Source: Gillisia marina (lineage in GTDB: Bacteria; Bacteroidota; Bacteroidia; Flavobacteriales; Flavobacteriaceae). Taken from it: 64,000 nt of DNA. This document shows, piece after piece, positions 25,322 to 36,271 of this stretch. The position numbers and the translations under genes were made by a program. The notes beneath the pieces were generated by a model, which saw nothing but the letters and a program-made list of their open reading frames with translations, was not told the origin of the DNA and ran no database searches. The stretch spans positions 62,001 through 126,000 of the forward strand of contig NZ_AJLT01000019.1 in the NCBI RefSeq assembly GCF_000258765.1. The letters are read 5' to 3'. Each line of letters begins with the position of its first letter. Positions within the stretch are counted from its first letter, which is position 1.

Positions 25322-28300
25322 TTACATGTTTCTTCTATATTGCCCACCAACTTCAAACATTGCTGAAGTGATCTGACCTAGAGAACAAACTTTAGTTGCA
25401 TCCATTAAAACTTCGAATAAATTCTCATTATTAATTGCCGCTTCTTGAATTAATTCCAAGGCTTTTTCAGATTCTTCCCCAAAAGCCTTGTGAAGGTTCT
25501 TCAAGGTAGTGATCTGATATTTTTTTTCTTCTTCCGTAGCTCTAATAACCTCTCCAGGAGTTACCGTAGGAGATCCTGTAGAACTTAAAAAGGTGTTCAC
25601 TCCAATAATTGGGAATTCCCCATTATGCTTTAAAGTCTCATAATACAAGCTTTCTTCCTGGATCTTACTACGTTGGTACATAGTTTCCATAGCACCTAAT
25701 ACTCCACCTCTTTCTGTAATTCTATCGAATTCCAAAAGAACGGCTTCTTCCACAAGATCTGTTAACTCCTCTATAATAAATGCTCCCTGAATTGGGTTCT
25801 CATTCTTAGTAAGTCCTAATTCTTTATTGATAATCAATTGAATTGCCATCGCTCTTCTTACTGAAGCTTCTGTAGGCGTTGTAATTGCTTCATCATAAGC
25901 ATTTGTATGTAAGGAATTACAGTTATCATAAATGGCATATAATGCCTGAAGCGTGGTTCTAATATCGTTGAAATCTATTTCCTGTGCATGTAAAGAGCGT
26001 CCGGAAGTTTGAATGTGATATTTCAACATTTGAGCTCTTGGATTGGCTCCATATTTATATTTCATCGCTTTTGCCCAGATCTTTCTGGCAACTCTACCAA
26101 TTACCGCATATTCCGGATCTACACCGTTCGAGAAAAAGAACGAAAGGTTTGGACCGAATTTGTTAATATCCATTCCACGACTTAGGTAATATTCTACATA
26201 CGTAAATCCGTTAGCCAAGGTCAATGCCAACTGAGTTACAGGATTTGCTCCTGCTTCAGCAATATGGTAACCTGAAATAGAAACCGAATAAAAGTTCCTT
26301 ACTTGTTTTTCAATAAAATACTCCTGTACATCACCCATCAACCTTAGTGCATATTCCGTAGAAAAAATACAGGTGTTTTGTGCCTGATCTTCTTTTAAGA
26401 TATCTGCCTGAACGGTTCCACGAACTATATTTAAAGTATCTTTTTTGATCTTAGCGTAAACATCAGCTGGAAGCACAAGGTCTCCGGTTACACCTAAAAG
26501 CATTAAGCCAAGGCCATTATTTCCTTCTGGAAGTGATCCTTGATATTTTGGGCGATCTACTTTTTTATCTTTGTATATCTTTTTAATTTTCTCTTCTACT
26601 TCATCTTGAAGATCATGCTCAATGATATATTTTTCACACTGCTGATCTATTGCGGCATTCATAAAGAAGCCTAACAACATCGGAGCTGGACCGTTAATCG
26701 TCATACTCACAGAAGTCATTGCATCTGCCAAATCAAATCCTGAGTATAATTTCTTAGCATCGTCCAGACAACAAATGGAAACTCCTGCATTACCAATCTT
26801 TCCATAGATATCCGGTCTTAAATCTGGATCGTTTCCGTAAAGCGTAACAGAGTCAAAGGCAGTAGAGAGTCTCTTTGCCGGCAAGCCTGCGCTCACGTAA
26901 TGAAAACGTCTATTTGTTCTTTCCGGTCCACCTTCCCCGGCAAACATCCTACTAGGATCTTCCCCCGATCTTTTAAATGGATATAATCCTGCAGTATATG
27001 GAAATTCTCCCGGAACATTCTCCTGTAAACACCATCTTAAAACATCTCCCCAAGCTTGGTATTTTGGTAACGCAACCTTCGGAATTTGAGTATGAGATAA
27101 AGACTCTGTATGTGTTTCTATTCGTATTTCTTTATCCCTTACCTTAAAGGAATAAACTGGTTCTTTATATTTATTTACCTTGTCTTCCCAACCAGTGATG
27201 ATCTCCCAATTGTAAGGGTCAAGATCCATTTTTACTCTATCAAATTCAGCTATAAGAAGTTTTAAGAAACCCCTGTCTGCTTCTTTCTGAATTTGCTTCA
27301 GAATCTTTTCGTTGTTCAATCCATGTTTATCCAAAAATGACTTCTCACCTTTGCTCGAAGTGACATTAGTCACAGAACCTATGGTTTTATAAATTCCGTA
27401 AAGCTTTTGAGCTACTTCCTGCTGAGTGCCGGCTGTTTCATCATACTTTCTGTTATTTTCAGAAATCTCAGAAAGATATCGCACCCTGCTTGGTGGAATT
27501 ACATAAATCTTTTCGCTTTTATCTTCATTGATGTGAAAAGTGGAAGATAAGGCTGCATCTGTTTTTTCATCAACTTTATTCATCAACTTTCTATACAAGG
27601 TATTCATCCCCGGATCGTTGAATTGAGAAGCGATAGTTCCATATACTGGAAGCGTTTCTGGATCGTCATGCCATAAACCGTGATTACGCTGATATTGTTT
27701 TTTAACATCGCGAAGGGCATCTAAAGCTCCTCGTTTGTCGAATTTATTAATAGCTACCAGATCTGCGAAATCCAACATATCTATCTTCTCCAACTGAGTA
27801 GCTGCTCCAAATTCAGGAGTCATCACATATAAAGAAGCATCAGAATGCTCTAAGATTTCGGTATCTGATTGTCCGATTCCTGAAGTTTCTAAAATAATCA
27901 GATCAAAATCTGCTGCTTTTAAAACCTCAACTGCTTCCGAAACATATTTAGACAAAGCTAAGTTGGATTGACGCGTTGCCAATGAACGCATATAAACTCG
28001 ATCATTATTGATAGCATTCATACGAATTCTATCTCCTAACAAAGCTCCACCTGTCTTACGCTTTGATGGATCTACAGATATAATCCCGATTGTTTTTTCA
28101 GGAAAGTCGATTAAAAACCGTCTTACCAACTCATCTACCAGCGAAGATTTTCCGGAACCTCCCGTTCCTGTAATTCCTAGAACCGGAGTTTTCTTACCAT
28201 TAAGCTCAATTTTTCCAAAAGCTTTTTCGAAATCTTCATGCCTATTTTCAGCTAAAGAAATCAATCTAGCAATGGTATTGATATTTTTATTCTCTAAAAG

Positions 28301-28774
28301 ACTTTGTGTTTTATCTTCATTTTCCAACGGAGGAGTTGGGGTATCTGCAGTTTTCACCAAATCGTTGATCATCCCTTGCAAGCCCATTTCTCGTCCATCA
28401 TCCGGCGCATAGATTCTCGTAATTCCATAATCCATTAATTCTTTAATCTCTGAAGGAAGGATCACTCCACCTCCACCACCAAAAATCTTGATATGCTCTG
28501 CGCCTTTCTCTTTAAGAAGATCGTACATGTATTTAAAATACTCATTATGTCCTCCTTGGTAAGAAGTCATCGCAATTGCATTCGCGTCTTCTTGGATGGC
28601 ACAATTCACTACTTCTTCTACACTGCGGTCATGACCTAAGTGAATTACTTCTACTCCTGTAGACTGAATGATACGGCGCATTATATTTATTGCGGCATCG
28701 TGTCCATCAAAAAGGGAGGCGGCAGTTACTATTCTTACTTTATTATTAGGGATATATGGAGTTTGATCTTGCAT
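25322..28774 (-). CDS. icmF: Fused isobutyryl-CoA mutase-type enzyme (IcmF-like)
   Basis: 1150 residues from ATG 28774. Domains in order: B12-binding domain (about 10-150) with the cobalamin motif beginning DGHDAA; a MeaB-like G-protein chaperone (about 190-440) with P-loop GTGGSGKSS and the [10 protein letters not shown] and NKFDKRG motifs; then the acyl-CoA mutase barrel (about 560-1120) with [19 protein letters not shown]. The Phe-Pro-Tyr-Thr in the substrate loop resembles IcmF rather than methylmalonyl-CoA mutase (Tyr), suggesting isobutyryl/butyryl or isovaleryl/pivalyl-CoA isomerisation. Needs adenosylcobalamin. Often annotated as methylmalonyl-CoA mutase family. Monocistronic. Confidence 0.9.
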   Translation of the reverse strand: MQDQTPYIPNNKVRIVTAASLFDGHDAAINIMRRIIQSTGVEVIHLGHDRSVEEVVNCAIQEDANAIAMTSYQGGHNEYFKYMYDLLKEKGAEHIKIFGGGGGVILPSEIKELMDYGITRIYAPDDGREMGLQGMINDLVKTADTPTPPLENEDKTQSLLENKNINTIARLISLAENRHEDFEKAFGKIELNGKKTPVLGITGTGGSGKSSLVDELVRRFLIDFPEKTIGIISVDPSKRKTGGALLGDRIRMNAINNDRVYMRSLATRQSNLALSKYVSEAVEVLKAADFDLIILETSGIGQSDTEILEHSDASLYVMTPEFGAATQLEKIDMLDFADLVAINKFDKRGALDALRDVKKQYQRNHGLWHDDPETLPVYGTIASQFNDPGMNTLYRKLMNKVDEKTDAALSSTFHINEDKSEKIYVIPPSRVRYLSEISENNRKYDETAGTQQEVAQKLYGIYKTIGSVTNVTSSKGEKSFLDKHGLNNEKILKQIQKEADRGFLKLLIAEFDRVKMDLDPYNWEIITGWEDKVNKYKEPVYSFKVRDKEIRIETHTESLSHTQIPKVALPKYQAWGDVLRWCLQENVPGEFPYTAGLYPFKRSGEDPSRMFAGEGGPERTNRRFHYVSAGLPAKRLSTAFDSVTLYGNDPDLRPDIYGKIGNAGVSICCLDDAKKLYSGFDLADAMTSVSMTINGPAPMLLGFFMNAAIDQQCEKYIIEHDLQDEVEEKIKKIYKDKKVDRPKYQGSLPEGNNGLGLMLLGVTGDLVLPADVYAKIKKDTLNIVRGTVQADILKEDQAQNTCIFSTEYALRLMGDVQEYFIEKQVRNFYSVSISGYHIAEAGANPVTQLALTLANGFTYVEYYLSRGMDINKFGPNLSFFFSNGVDPEYAVIGRVARKIWAKAMKYKYGANPRAQMLKYHIQTSGRSLHAQEIDFNDIRTTLQALYAIYDNCNSLHTNAYDEAITTPTEASVRRAMAIQLIINKELGLTKNENPIQGAFIIEELTDLVEEAVLLEFDRITERGGVLGAMETMYQRSKIQEESLYYETLKHNGEFPIIGVNTFLSSTGSPTVTPGEVIRATEEEKKYQITTLKNLHKAFGEESEKALELIQEAAINNENLFEVLMDATKVCSLGQITSAMFEVGGQYRRNM

Positions 28775-28865
28775 TGTTATTCTAAATTTTTGGAGCTGCA
28801 ATTTACTAAATTCGTAAAGATTTTCCCTTATCAGATCTTATTTTAAGGAATTGCTGAAAATAAAA

Positions 28866-28890
28866 AGCGCCTCCATAAAATAGAGACGCT
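28866..28890 (-). terminator. Terminator after katA
   Basis: On the minus strand AGCGTCTC pairs with GAGGCGCT (one U-G pair) and is followed by TTTTTATTTTC. It begins 24 bases past the katA stop. Confidence 0.75.
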
Positions 28891-28913
28891 CTTCTTCAAC
28901 TAATAAATCAATA

Positions 28914-30408
28914 TTATCTGGCGAACATACTTTCGTCCACCGTTACCCCTAATCCATTTGCAACCCCCGCTCCTAAAGTAGAATCTGCTCTAAACCAGTG
29001 GCATAATTGTCTGTTTATAATCTCATCTTTCTTTGGTCCATCAATTCCACTCATCGCACCAACGATATTACTTATAAGATTCTTTTGAGCTTGATCGTCC
29101 ATCATTCTGAAAAGATTACCCGGCTGTGTATAGTGATCGTCTTCTCCCGGTGCATTTCTATCGAACCAATCGGCTTCAGCATCAACCACAGTTGGTGGTA
29201 CTTGCTTATAACTCTCATCGATTTCTATATCATCGAAACTATTCGGGAAGTAATTAGGTTTTCGGCCTTGATTGCCATCTACCCGCATAAAACCATCTCG
29301 CTGATAATTGTTGCTCTCCTTCATAAATGGACAACGGTTCACGGGAATTTGCTCGTAGTTGGCACCTAATCTATACCTGTGTGCATCGGGATAAGACAGT
29401 AATCTCCCTTGCAACATTTTGTCTGGTGAATACCCAATACCATCTACAATATGTGCCGGTGAAGTTGCTAATTGTTCAATTTCCGCAAAATAATTTTCGG
29501 GGTTTCTGTTCAATTCCATCACTCCAACATCGATGAGCGGATAATCGCCATGTGGCCATACTTTAGTAAGATCAAACGGATTAATATGATAATCTACAGC
29601 TTCAGCCTCCGGCATTACTTGAATTCTCAAGTTCCATTTTGGATAATTTCCTTTTTCGATATTTTCGAGTAGATCTCTTTGAGAAAAATCAGGATCTATT
29701 CCTCTCATCTCAGCAGCTTCTTTATCTGTGAAATTCTTAATTCCTTGTGCGGTCTTAAAATGAAATTTCACATAGAAACGTTCATTGTCTTTATTAATCA
29801 AAGAAAAAGTGTGGGATCCATAGCCGTTCATATGTCTTACACCGTAAGGTGTACCGCGATCACTCATTAAAATGGTGACTTGATGCAAAGATTCAGGGCG
29901 TAGGGACCAAAAATCCCACATCATCGTCGGAGATTTCATATTGGTATACGGATCCCTTTTTTGTGTATGTATAAAATCGCTGAATTTCTTAGGATCTTTT
30001 ACAAAGAAAACGGGAGTGTTGTTTCCAACCATATCCCAATTTCCGTCTTCAGTATAAAACTTTAAAGCAAATCCTCGCGGATCTCTTTCTGTATCTGCAG
30101 ATCCTTTTTCACCACCTACAGTAGAAAATCGAGCAATCATGTCGGTCTTTTTTCCTACTTCAGAAAATATTTTAGCTCTCGTATACTTTGTGATATCATG
30201 AGTAACTGTAAAGGTACCGTAGGCACCAGAGCCCTTTGCGTGCACCACTCTTTCTGGAATACGCTCTCTATTAAAATGTGCCATTTTCTCGTGAAGAATA
30301 TAATCTTCCAGCAATAATGGACCTCTTTTTCCAACACTTAAGGTATCTTCATTTTCAACATAAGGCCTTCCTGAAGCTGTAGTTAGTTTATTTTTTTTTA
30401 TTACTCAT
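28914..30408 (-). CDS. katA: Haem catalase, with apparent +1 frameshift at codon 7
   Basis: Clade-type small-subunit catalase that dismutates H2O2. The distal His ([12 protein letters not shown]), the Asn region ([11 protein letters not shown]) and the proximal haem Tyr region ([13 protein letters not shown]) are intact. From ATG 30408 the frame reads MSNKKK and stops. Removing one T from the T9 run at 30391-30399 gives [19 protein letters not shown] and joins the long frame, for about 497 residues, the normal length. Without the repair, translation could start only inside the conserved N-terminal arm. Monocistronic; divergent from a lipoprotein gene 134 bases away. Confidence 0.92.
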
Positions 30409-30542
30409 TTTATGATTTTATTAGTTTTATTAAAGATAAGATTTCATTCATCATAATCAAAATCGATTGTTTTAATATAAGTATAACATCACTCGATACT
30501 GCAAATGGAATATTAATTGATACTTTTATCGAAAATACTATT

Positions 30543-31247
30543 ATGAGAAAATTATACATATTACTATTTATCCCTTTATTTTTTGGATGTGCAGAATTAC
30601 AGGGAATTGCAACTCAGCTTCCAGGTGGAGCATATGGAGTATCGGATACAGAAATTGCTTCGGGTTTACGCCAAGCATTGGATTTTGGAATAGATAAGCA
30701 AGTTTCTAAATTAACTCAAGAAGATGGTTTCTTCAGAAATGAATTAGTGCGAATTAATTTACCGCCAGAACTTCAAAAAGTTGATAAAACCTTAAGAGAT
30801 GTTGGGCTAAGTTCTTTGGCAGATGAAGGATTAAAAGTATTAAATAGAGCTGCTGAAGATGCGGTTAAAGAAGCAACCCCAATCTTTGTAAGTGCTGTAA
30901 AAGGAATCACTTTTAATGATGCTCGAAATATTTTACTTGGAAATAACACTTCGGCAACTACCTACTTAAACCAGAAAACAGAATCTCAATTATACGCCAA
31001 GTTTAATCCTGTTATTACGAATTCTCTTAATAAGGTTGGCGCTACTGAAGTATGGTCTAACATAATAAATAAGTATAACTCTCTTCCTCTTACCAATAAA
31101 GTGAATCCAGACTTGCCAGATTATGTTACTAATGAAGCATTGGATGGTGTATTTACTATGATCGCGCTTGAAGAAAAAGACATTAGAAGTAACCTAGCCG
31201 CCAGAACTACAGACCTTCTAAGAAGGGTGTTCGGCCTTCAAGATTAA
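30543..31247 (+). CDS. DUF4197 family lipoprotein
   Basis: 234 residues with a lipoprotein signal (MRKLYILLFIPLFFGC, Cys near residue 16). The mature part is helical and carries the DUF4197 features: SGLRQALDFGIDKQVSKL, VKGITFNDARNILLGNN with the Ala/Thr-rich TTYL, and a C-terminal helix (ALDGVFTMIALEEKDIR). Function unknown; it is a widespread outer-membrane-attached or periplasmic protein of proteobacteria and Bacteroidota. It is divergent from katA. Confidence 0.9.
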   Translation: MRKLYILLFIPLFFGCAELQGIATQLPGGAYGVSDTEIASGLRQALDFGIDKQVSKLTQEDGFFRNELVRINLPPELQKVDKTLRDVGLSSLADEGLKVLNRAAEDAVKEATPIFVSAVKGITFNDARNILLGNNTSATTYLNQKTESQLYAKFNPVITNSLNKVGATEVWSNIINKYNSLPLTNKVNPDLPDYVTNEALDGVFTMIALEEKDIRSNLAARTTDLLRRVFGLQD

Positions 31248-31323
31248 TTAGTTATAATAATTCATTATAAAAATTTACAATTACTTTAACCTCAACTTAA
31301 TAGATATTAGGAGTCTATGGGTT

Positions 31324-31331
31324 TACATTTG
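31324..31331 (+). promoter_or_regulatory. Promoter -7 element for the Lacal_2735-like gene
   Basis: TACATTTG, an exact TAnnTTTG match, ends 15 bases before the ATG at 31347. It excludes the upstream ATG at 31317. Confidence 0.42.
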
Positions 31332-31346
31332 CATTTTAACCCCATA

Positions 31347-31533
31347 ATGATGATTGATATAATGTTGTTTAGAACCGAGGAAGAGCGCTTATGCCAAAAA
31401 TATACTGCGCTTATGGAGAAAGCTTTTAAAACTGCTTTATTTGATAAGGAAAAAAGTGATAAAATAAATGCAAGAGCAAAAAAAAATTATGGCTCAGCTG
31501 AAAAGAATGAATTATAATGGTGTAGATAAATGA
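31347..31533 (+). CDS. Lacal_2735-like small helical protein, with apparent +1 frameshift
   Basis: As read, the frame ends at 31517 with an atypical tail (KNYGSAEKNEL). Removing one A from the A9 run at 31478-31486 gives ARAKKIMAQLKRMNYNGVDK and a stop at 31533, for about 61 residues. That is the usual pattern of small flavobacterial Lacal_2735-type proteins: a charged helix pair with Lys/Glu-rich EERLCQKYTALMEKAFK. The start is one of the ATGs at 31347, 31350 or 31362. The 3' end overlaps the convergent gene by 22 bases. Function unknown. Confidence 0.6.
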
Positions 31534-32309
31534 TTTTGTAATTCTTCAAAATATCTAAAAGCTTTTAATTGGCGTGAGCCGTACCAACTAAAAAATTCCC
31601 CATCTACGATTTCTATGCGAGCACTAGAAAATGCTCTTATTTCTTCCATATGTTTCTGTTGAAAAGGGAAAGGCTCCGAAGACAAAAGAATAAGATCCAA
31701 ATTTTGACTTTTTAATGACTTTATATCTATTTCCGGATATCTTCCTTCTGAAGTTTTATATATGTTTTCCCAGCCATTCAATTCTAACATGGAATTTATA
31801 AATGTATTTCCTCCAACTACCATCCAAGGATTTCTCCATATAAAATAAGCTACTTTTAATCTTTTGAAAGATAACTGCTTTTCAAAAAGTATCTTTTTTT
31901 GAGATAATTCTGAAGCAAGCTTATTTGCCTCCTTTTCTATATTTAACAAAATACCATACTCCGATATAAGTTCCAAAGGATCCTGAAAAGTGATGATATT
32001 AGATACATGTACCTGACAGATATCTTCTAAACTTTTCACCATTTCCAGTGTGTTTTCTTCTTTGTTACAAAGAATTAGATCTGGTTTTAAATCGCGGATT
32101 TTATCGAAGTGCACTTGTTTAGTACCTCCAACAATTGTTTTTGTTTTCTTCAAATCCTCGGGATGAACACAAAACTTTGTGATCCCCACTAGTTTCTCTT
32201 CTAAACCCAAATAGACAAATAATTCAGTTAAACTTGGGACTAAAGAAACGATTCGCGTAAATGGCTTTGAAATATCAAGGTCACGACCTAATTGATCTTT
32301 AACACGCAT
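31512..32309 (-). CDS. ABC transporter substrate-binding-like protein (BtuF fold), no signal peptide
   Basis: 265 residues with the helical-backbone metallophore-receptor layout: RIVSLVPSLTELFVYLGL at the N-terminus, LKPDLILCNKEEN, and a second lobe with WRNPWMVVGGNTFINSMLE. Such proteins bind cobalamin or iron chelates. No signal peptide or lipobox precedes the fold, and the conserved start is at residue 1, so it would be cytoplasmic as read. The neighbouring pyrF starts 12 bases upstream of its start, suggesting an operon pyrF then this gene. Role uncertain. Confidence 0.82.
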   Translation of the reverse strand: MRVKDQLGRDLDISKPFTRIVSLVPSLTELFVYLGLEEKLVGITKFCVHPEDLKKTKTIVGGTKQVHFDKIRDLKPDLILCNKEENTLEMVKSLEDICQVHVSNIITFQDPLELISEYGILLNIEKEANKLASELSQKKILFEKQLSFKRLKVAYFIWRNPWMVVGGNTFINSMLELNGWENIYKTSEGRYPEIDIKSLKSQNLDLILLSSEPFPFQQKHMEEIRAFSSARIEIVDGEFFSWYGSRQLKAFRYFEELQNHLSTPL

Positions 32310-32321
32310 CGTTTAAAAATT

Positions 32322-33146
32322 TTAAGATAAAATGGCAGCCATTTGGGTTGCCATCTCTCGTTGCATCACCTCTGCTTTAGCCGCAGCGATTTCAGCAAAA
32401 TTAGATGTTTGAGAGGCATAAATAATAGCTCTTGAAGAATTTATTAATAAACCTACATTTTTATTCATTCCATATTTACACACTTCTTCCAAACTACCAC
32501 CTTGTGCTCCAACTCCAGGCACTAAAAGAAAACTATCCGGTACAATCTTCCTTATTTCTGAAAGGAATTCAGCTTTTGTTGCTCCTACAACGTACATTAA
32601 CTGTTCTGAATTTTTATAAGTTTTAGAAGTTTCCAGCACTTTTTTATATAACTCCTGCCCATCACATTCCGATGTTTGGAAGTCGAAAGCTCCTTCGTTA
32701 GAAGTTAGCGCTAAGAGGATTGTATGTTTATCATTAAATTCTAGAAAAGGCTCAACAGAATCTCTTCCCATATACGGAGCAACGGTAACTGAGTCGAAAG
32801 CCATTTCGTGAAAGAATGCTTTGGCATACATGCTGGAAGTATTCCCAATGTCTCCACGTTTAGCATCGGCAATTGTAAAGATTTCAGGATAAGTGTTATT
32901 AATATATTCTATGGTCTTGTCTAAAGATTTCCAGCCCTTTCTCCCGTGAGCTTCATAAAATGCCGTATTTGGCTTGTATGCAACAGCAAATTTATGAGTA
33001 GCATCTATAATAGCTTTATTAAAACTGAAAATAGGATCTTCTTCTGTAAGTAAATATGTAGGGATCTTTTCCAAATCGGTGTCTAAACCTATGCATAGAA
33101 AAGATTTCTTCTTATGAATTTGAGCAACAAGGTCCGTAGTGGTCAT
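32322..33146 (-). CDS. pyrF: Orotidine 5'-phosphate decarboxylase, type 2
   Basis: 274 residues. It catalyses the last step of UMP synthesis. The catalytic Asp-Lys-Asp signature reads [15 protein letters not shown] near residue 93. N-terminal [14 protein letters not shown] and the phosphate loop [15 protein letters not shown] are as in the longer type 2 enzymes (about 270 residues). It has a strong promoter just upstream that overlaps the prfA terminator, and is probably co-transcribed with the substrate-binding-like gene. Confidence 0.96.
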   Translation of the reverse strand: MTTTDLVAQIHKKKSFLCIGLDTDLEKIPTYLLTEEDPIFSFNKAIIDATHKFAVAYKPNTAFYEAHGRKGWKSLDKTIEYINNTYPEIFTIADAKRGDIGNTSSMYAKAFFHEMAFDSVTVAPYMGRDSVEPFLEFNDKHTILLALTSNEGAFDFQTSECDGQELYKKVLETSKTYKNSEQLMYVVGATKAEFLSEIRKIVPDSFLLVPGVGAQGGSLEEVCKYGMNKNVGLLINSSRAIIYASQTSNFAEIAAAKAEVMQREMATQMAAILS

Positions 33147-33170
33147 ATAAATTGATTGTTATATTAATAT

Positions 33171-33200
33171 CAAAAATAAGGATATAAAAAATCCCGCAAA
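33171..33200 (-). promoter_or_regulatory. Bacteroidota promoter for pyrF (TTTG-N18-TATTTTTG)
   Basis: On the minus strand TTTG (33197-33200) and TATTTTTG (33171-33178) are spaced by 18 bases. Transcription would start near 33165, about 18 bases before ATG 33146. The TTTG lies inside the prfA terminator stem-loop. Confidence 0.65.
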
Positions 33201-33208
33201 ATGCGGGA
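33192..33208 (-). terminator. Terminator after prfA
   Basis: TCCCGCA-AAA-TGCGGGA is a perfect 7-bp GC-rich stem. On the minus strand it is followed by TTTTTTATATCC. It begins 20 bases past the prfA stop. Confidence 0.82.
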
Positions 33209-33227
33209 CTTCAAATTTTACTGAATT

Positions 33228-34304
33228 TTAAAAAGCATCGCTATTCTCTTTCAGCTTTTCGGTATTTTCTACTAACTGTAGTTCGTCTATTATCTTTTGG
33301 ATATCTCCGTTGATGATATTAGAAAGATCGTATAAGGTTAAATTGATTCTATGATCTGTAACTCTACCTTGAGAATAATTATAGGTCCTAATTTTCGCGC
33401 TTCTGTCTCCACTGGAAACCATCGAGTTACGTTTAGCGGAATCTGCCTCTAGTTTCTTTGCTAATTCCATTTCATACAATCTAGAACGAAGTACTCTAAA
33501 AGCTTTTTCCTTATTCTTATGCTGTGACTTCTGATCCTGACATTGTGCCACCAATCCTGTTGGAATGTGTGTTAAACGCACCGCAGAATAAGTGGTGTTT
33601 ACAGACTGACCTCCTGGCCCTGAAGAACAGAAGAAATCTACTCTTACTTCCTTTGGATTAATTTCTACATCAAATTCCTCTGCTTCCGGTAATACCATTA
33701 CTGTAGCAGCAGATGTATGCACACGCCCTTGAGTTTCTGTTTGAGGTACACGCTGAACTCGGTGAACTCCAGCTTCAAACTTCAGAGTTCCATAAACATC
33801 TTCCCCTGAAATATCAAAGATCATCTCTTTAAAACCACCATTGGTACCTTCATTATAATCTACTATTTGACATTTCCAGCCTTTGCTTTCAGCATATTTA
33901 TTATACATCTTATAAAGATCCCCAGCAAAGATACTAGCTTCATCCCCACCTGCTCCGGCACGGATTTCCATCACCACGTTCTTAGAATCCTCCGGATCTT
34001 TAGGCACTAACATCATCCTGATCTTTTCATCCAGTTTCGGCAATTCTGCTTTAGCTTCATCCAATTGGAGCTTTGCCATTTCTGTCATTTCCGCATCACT
34101 GCCATCAGCAATGATTTCTTCAGATTCTTGAATATTTTCTGTAAGCTCAATATATTTTTCACGCACATCCATGAGTGCCTTCAAATCTTTATATTCCTTG
34201 TTCAATTCTACATAGCGCTTTTGATCTGATATAATATCAGGCTGAATGATAAGATCATTCACTTCATCAAAGCGTTGCTTCACGATATTCAACTTCTCAA
34301 TCAT
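33228..34304 (-). CDS. prfA: Peptide chain release factor 1
   Basis: 358 residues. It recognises UAA and UAG in the ribosomal A site. The codon-recognition tripeptide is PQT (in [16 protein letters not shown]), which identifies RF1 rather than RF2. The catalytic GGQ lies in [14 protein letters not shown] near residue 232, and the N-terminal coiled coil spans about 1-100. Complete. It has its own terminator downstream and a -7 element upstream. Confidence 0.97.
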   Translation of the reverse strand: MIEKLNIVKQRFDEVNDLIIQPDIISDQKRYVELNKEYKDLKALMDVREKYIELTENIQESEEIIADGSDAEMTEMAKLQLDEAKAELPKLDEKIRMMLVPKDPEDSKNVVMEIRAGAGGDEASIFAGDLYKMYNKYAESKGWKCQIVDYNEGTNGGFKEMIFDISGEDVYGTLKFEAGVHRVQRVPQTETQGRVHTSAATVMVLPEAEEFDVEINPKEVRVDFFCSSGPGGQSVNTTYSAVRLTHIPTGLVAQCQDQKSQHKNKEKAFRVLRSRLYEMELAKKLEADSAKRNSMVSSGDRSAKIRTYNYSQGRVTDHRINLTLYDLSNIINGDIQKIIDELQLVENTEKLKENSDAF

Positions 34305-34329
34305 AAATTTTTCTAATGATTTTTCGGTG

Positions 34330-34337
34330 CAAATTTA
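34330..34337 (-). promoter_or_regulatory. Promoter -7 element for prfA
   Basis: TAAATTTG on the minus strand, an exact match to TAnnTTTG, 25 bases before ATG 34304. No ideal upstream TTTG. Confidence 0.42.
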
Positions 34338-34394
34338 CATTAATTTCACCAATTATATGGGGATGATTTACCAACTATTACATTCGATACCTAC

Positions 34395-35099
34395 TTAAAG
34401 AAATCCGTAGGACTGAAGCATGTCTTTGTTCTTATCCATTCTAGAAAATCTAACCAAACACAATAAGCCAATAATATAGAACAATCTATCTGGAAAATAA
34501 AATAGCTCCACGCCCAAATAATAGGCCATAAAACCAGAAATATCGGAAATTACTAATCCCAAAACTGCCCAGAGAAAATAGAATGAAGATTTATTGCTAT
34601 ATCTATTTGAGTAAGAAAATCCTAAAACAACCATCACGATCATTGACATTCCATATAAATAGAATAAAAATGTATGCCAAGAATCATCCCATTTAGTTCC
34701 GGCCATGTCTATTAATAAATAGAGCATCACAATGTTAATTCCTAAAATACCAACAAATAATCCTTTCTGAAATAAATTGGTCTCCAGATTTCTTACATAA
34801 GGCCTTATATGCTTGATCAAGGATAGGTAGGCCATAATCACGAAGATAAATGTTAGTTTTTTAATCCATGGGACTTCATATTTAATCAGCAAAAAATCTG
34901 ATAGTAAGAGTAAAAGAAATGCTAAAAAAAGAAATGGCTCTTTGCGCTTGGAGCCAATTAAGAAAATAGAAAATAAAACTGTCGTTCCTAATATGCGCAA
35001 CCACCTACTTTCCAACAATCCAAATTCCAGGATTATATAAAAGTTGGCAATTAATAAAATAACTCCAATTACAATAAATAAAGTTTTGAGGTTTTTCAT
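34395..35099 (-). CDS. YhhN-like multi-pass membrane protein, paralogue 1
   Basis: 234 residues with about eight hydrophobic helices and the conserved blocks shared by its two neighbours: LLLLSDFLLIKYE, ETNLFQKGLF, SFSYSNRYSNKSSFYFLWAVLGLVISD (in part) and YFPDRLFYIIGL. The layout resembles the YhhN family, some members of which are lysoplasmalogenases; that activity is not shown by the sequence. It is the most divergent of three tandem copies in the same orientation. Separated by 150 bases from the next copy. Confidence 0.72.
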   Translation of the reverse strand: MKNLKTLFIVIGVILLIANFYIILEFGLLESRWLRILGTTVLFSIFLIGSKRKEPFLFLAFLLLLLSDFLLIKYEVPWIKKLTFIFVIMAYLSLIKHIRPYVRNLETNLFQKGLFVGILGINIVMLYLLIDMAGTKWDDSWHTFLFYLYGMSMIVMVVLGFSYSNRYSNKSSFYFLWAVLGLVISDISGFMAYYLGVELFYFPDRLFYIIGLLCLVRFSRMDKNKDMLQSYGFL

Positions 35100-35249
35100 T
35101 TAATTGAAAGTGAAAATGAGCAATTCGCGACAAAATTAATATTATCTCACAGATAATTTCTTAAATCTGAAATTAAAGTAGTCTTTTAAAGGCAAACGGA
35201 CAATCCAATGCTTGTTAAATAAATAAAACTTGATTTATACTATTAAACC

Positions 35250-35963
35250 TTAAGCACTTCTTTCTTCGAGGTGATTTCTAATATCTTTATTTTCTAATCT
35301 TTCCAAAAACATAAATTGGAGTAATAATGCGATTCCTACAATATTAAAAACTCTGTCTACTAAAAAGAATTCTGAAAACCCGAGATTGAATGCAATAAAG
35401 TATGTGAGGTCGGAAAGGACCAAACTTAAGACAGCACCTAAAAAGAATATGGAAGCCTTATTAGCAAATCTGTTACTAAAAGAAACTGCTGCCGAAACGC
35501 ACATTATCACCGAAACCCCGTAGAAATAAAACAAAACATCGAAGAAAGTATAGGATTGATCGGGAGGAACCATTCCAACTAATGTATACAGCAAGAATAT
35601 ATTTAATCCTATTGCAATTGAAAAAACAATCTTCTGAAATAAATTGGTTTGCAGTTCTCTTAATCGCACCAAAACTATTTGGATTAAAGCCAGAAAGATC
35701 GCTGCACGAGTTATAAAAATAAGTGCATTAAAAACTGGATTTTCATAATTTATAAGCAAGCCATCTGAAATTAGGAGCAATACAAAAATTAGAAGCCCGC
35801 GCTTATTGAAGTATAAAGGTGAGATAAACAACAAGAAAAACATGAGCATGGATGCAAAACGCACCCATCGATTTACCATCTCATCCAAATTAATCATAAC
35901 CCAAAGGTTAACTATAATTAGCACGAGGGTAAAGACTGGTAGAAAGTACTTGTAGGGTTTCAT
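35250..35963 (-). CDS. YhhN-like multi-pass membrane protein, paralogue 2
   Basis: 237 residues from ATG 35963; an upstream GTG at 35993 is less likely because paralogue 3 starts with the matching MKPFKYFLPLF. Eight hydrophobic helices, with LLISDGLLINYENP, LQTNLFQKIVF, FSNRFANKASIFFLGAVLSLVLSD and FFLVDRVFNIVGI. It is close to paralogue 3 along its whole length without gaps. Both lie in a tandem duplication that also copied the end of purM. Function unknown. Confidence 0.75.
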   Translation of the reverse strand: MKPYKYFLPVFTLVLIIVNLWVMINLDEMVNRWVRFASMLMFFLLFISPLYFNKRGLLIFVLLLISDGLLINYENPVFNALIFITRAAIFLALIQIVLVRLRELQTNLFQKIVFSIAIGLNIFLLYTLVGMVPPDQSYTFFDVLFYFYGVSVIMCVSAAVSFSNRFANKASIFFLGAVLSLVLSDLTYFIAFNLGFSEFFLVDRVFNIVGIALLLQFMFLERLENKDIRNHLEERSA

Positions 35964-36085
35964 ATATAATTTCAGCAAAAGATTCAATCGCACTTTAATG
36001 CAGTTGAATTATTGGCTTTCTAAATATATATTAAATAATTATAGGGATTCTTAATAAAATGTTTAAATATTAATAGTCAAACTAT

Positions 36086-36180
36086 CCAAATTCACTTTTT
36101 ATTGTAAGCTTTTTAGTGTCTGAAGATTGCACTATTCTAATGATCTTAATACTGAGATTAAAGGATATTATAATTGGAAT
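36086..36180 (-). pseudogene. Remnant of the 3' end of purM left by a tandem duplication
   Basis: Bases 36086-36128 match 37116-37158 (inside the purM 3' end) with one mismatch in 43. The ungapped alignment, offset 1030 bases, continues to about 36180 at roughly 70% identity and then fades. No open frame covers it. Flanking bases at 35963-36060 also resemble the stretch between paralogue 3 and purM (shared CTCTAAAT and ATTAAATAATT words). So the unit YhhN-spacer-purM end was duplicated. Confidence 0.78.
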
Positions 36181-36271
36181 AGTATAAAAGTTCTATATAA
36201 AATGAAGGATTTCCATTTACACCCATCTACTAAAATGAACTATTATGCGGATGTCTACATTCACTTAATTT

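Noticed and set aside
28775-28865. Cobalamin riboswitch near the B12-dependent icmF
   Set aside because: The upstream sequence is short and lacks a B12-box-like pattern.
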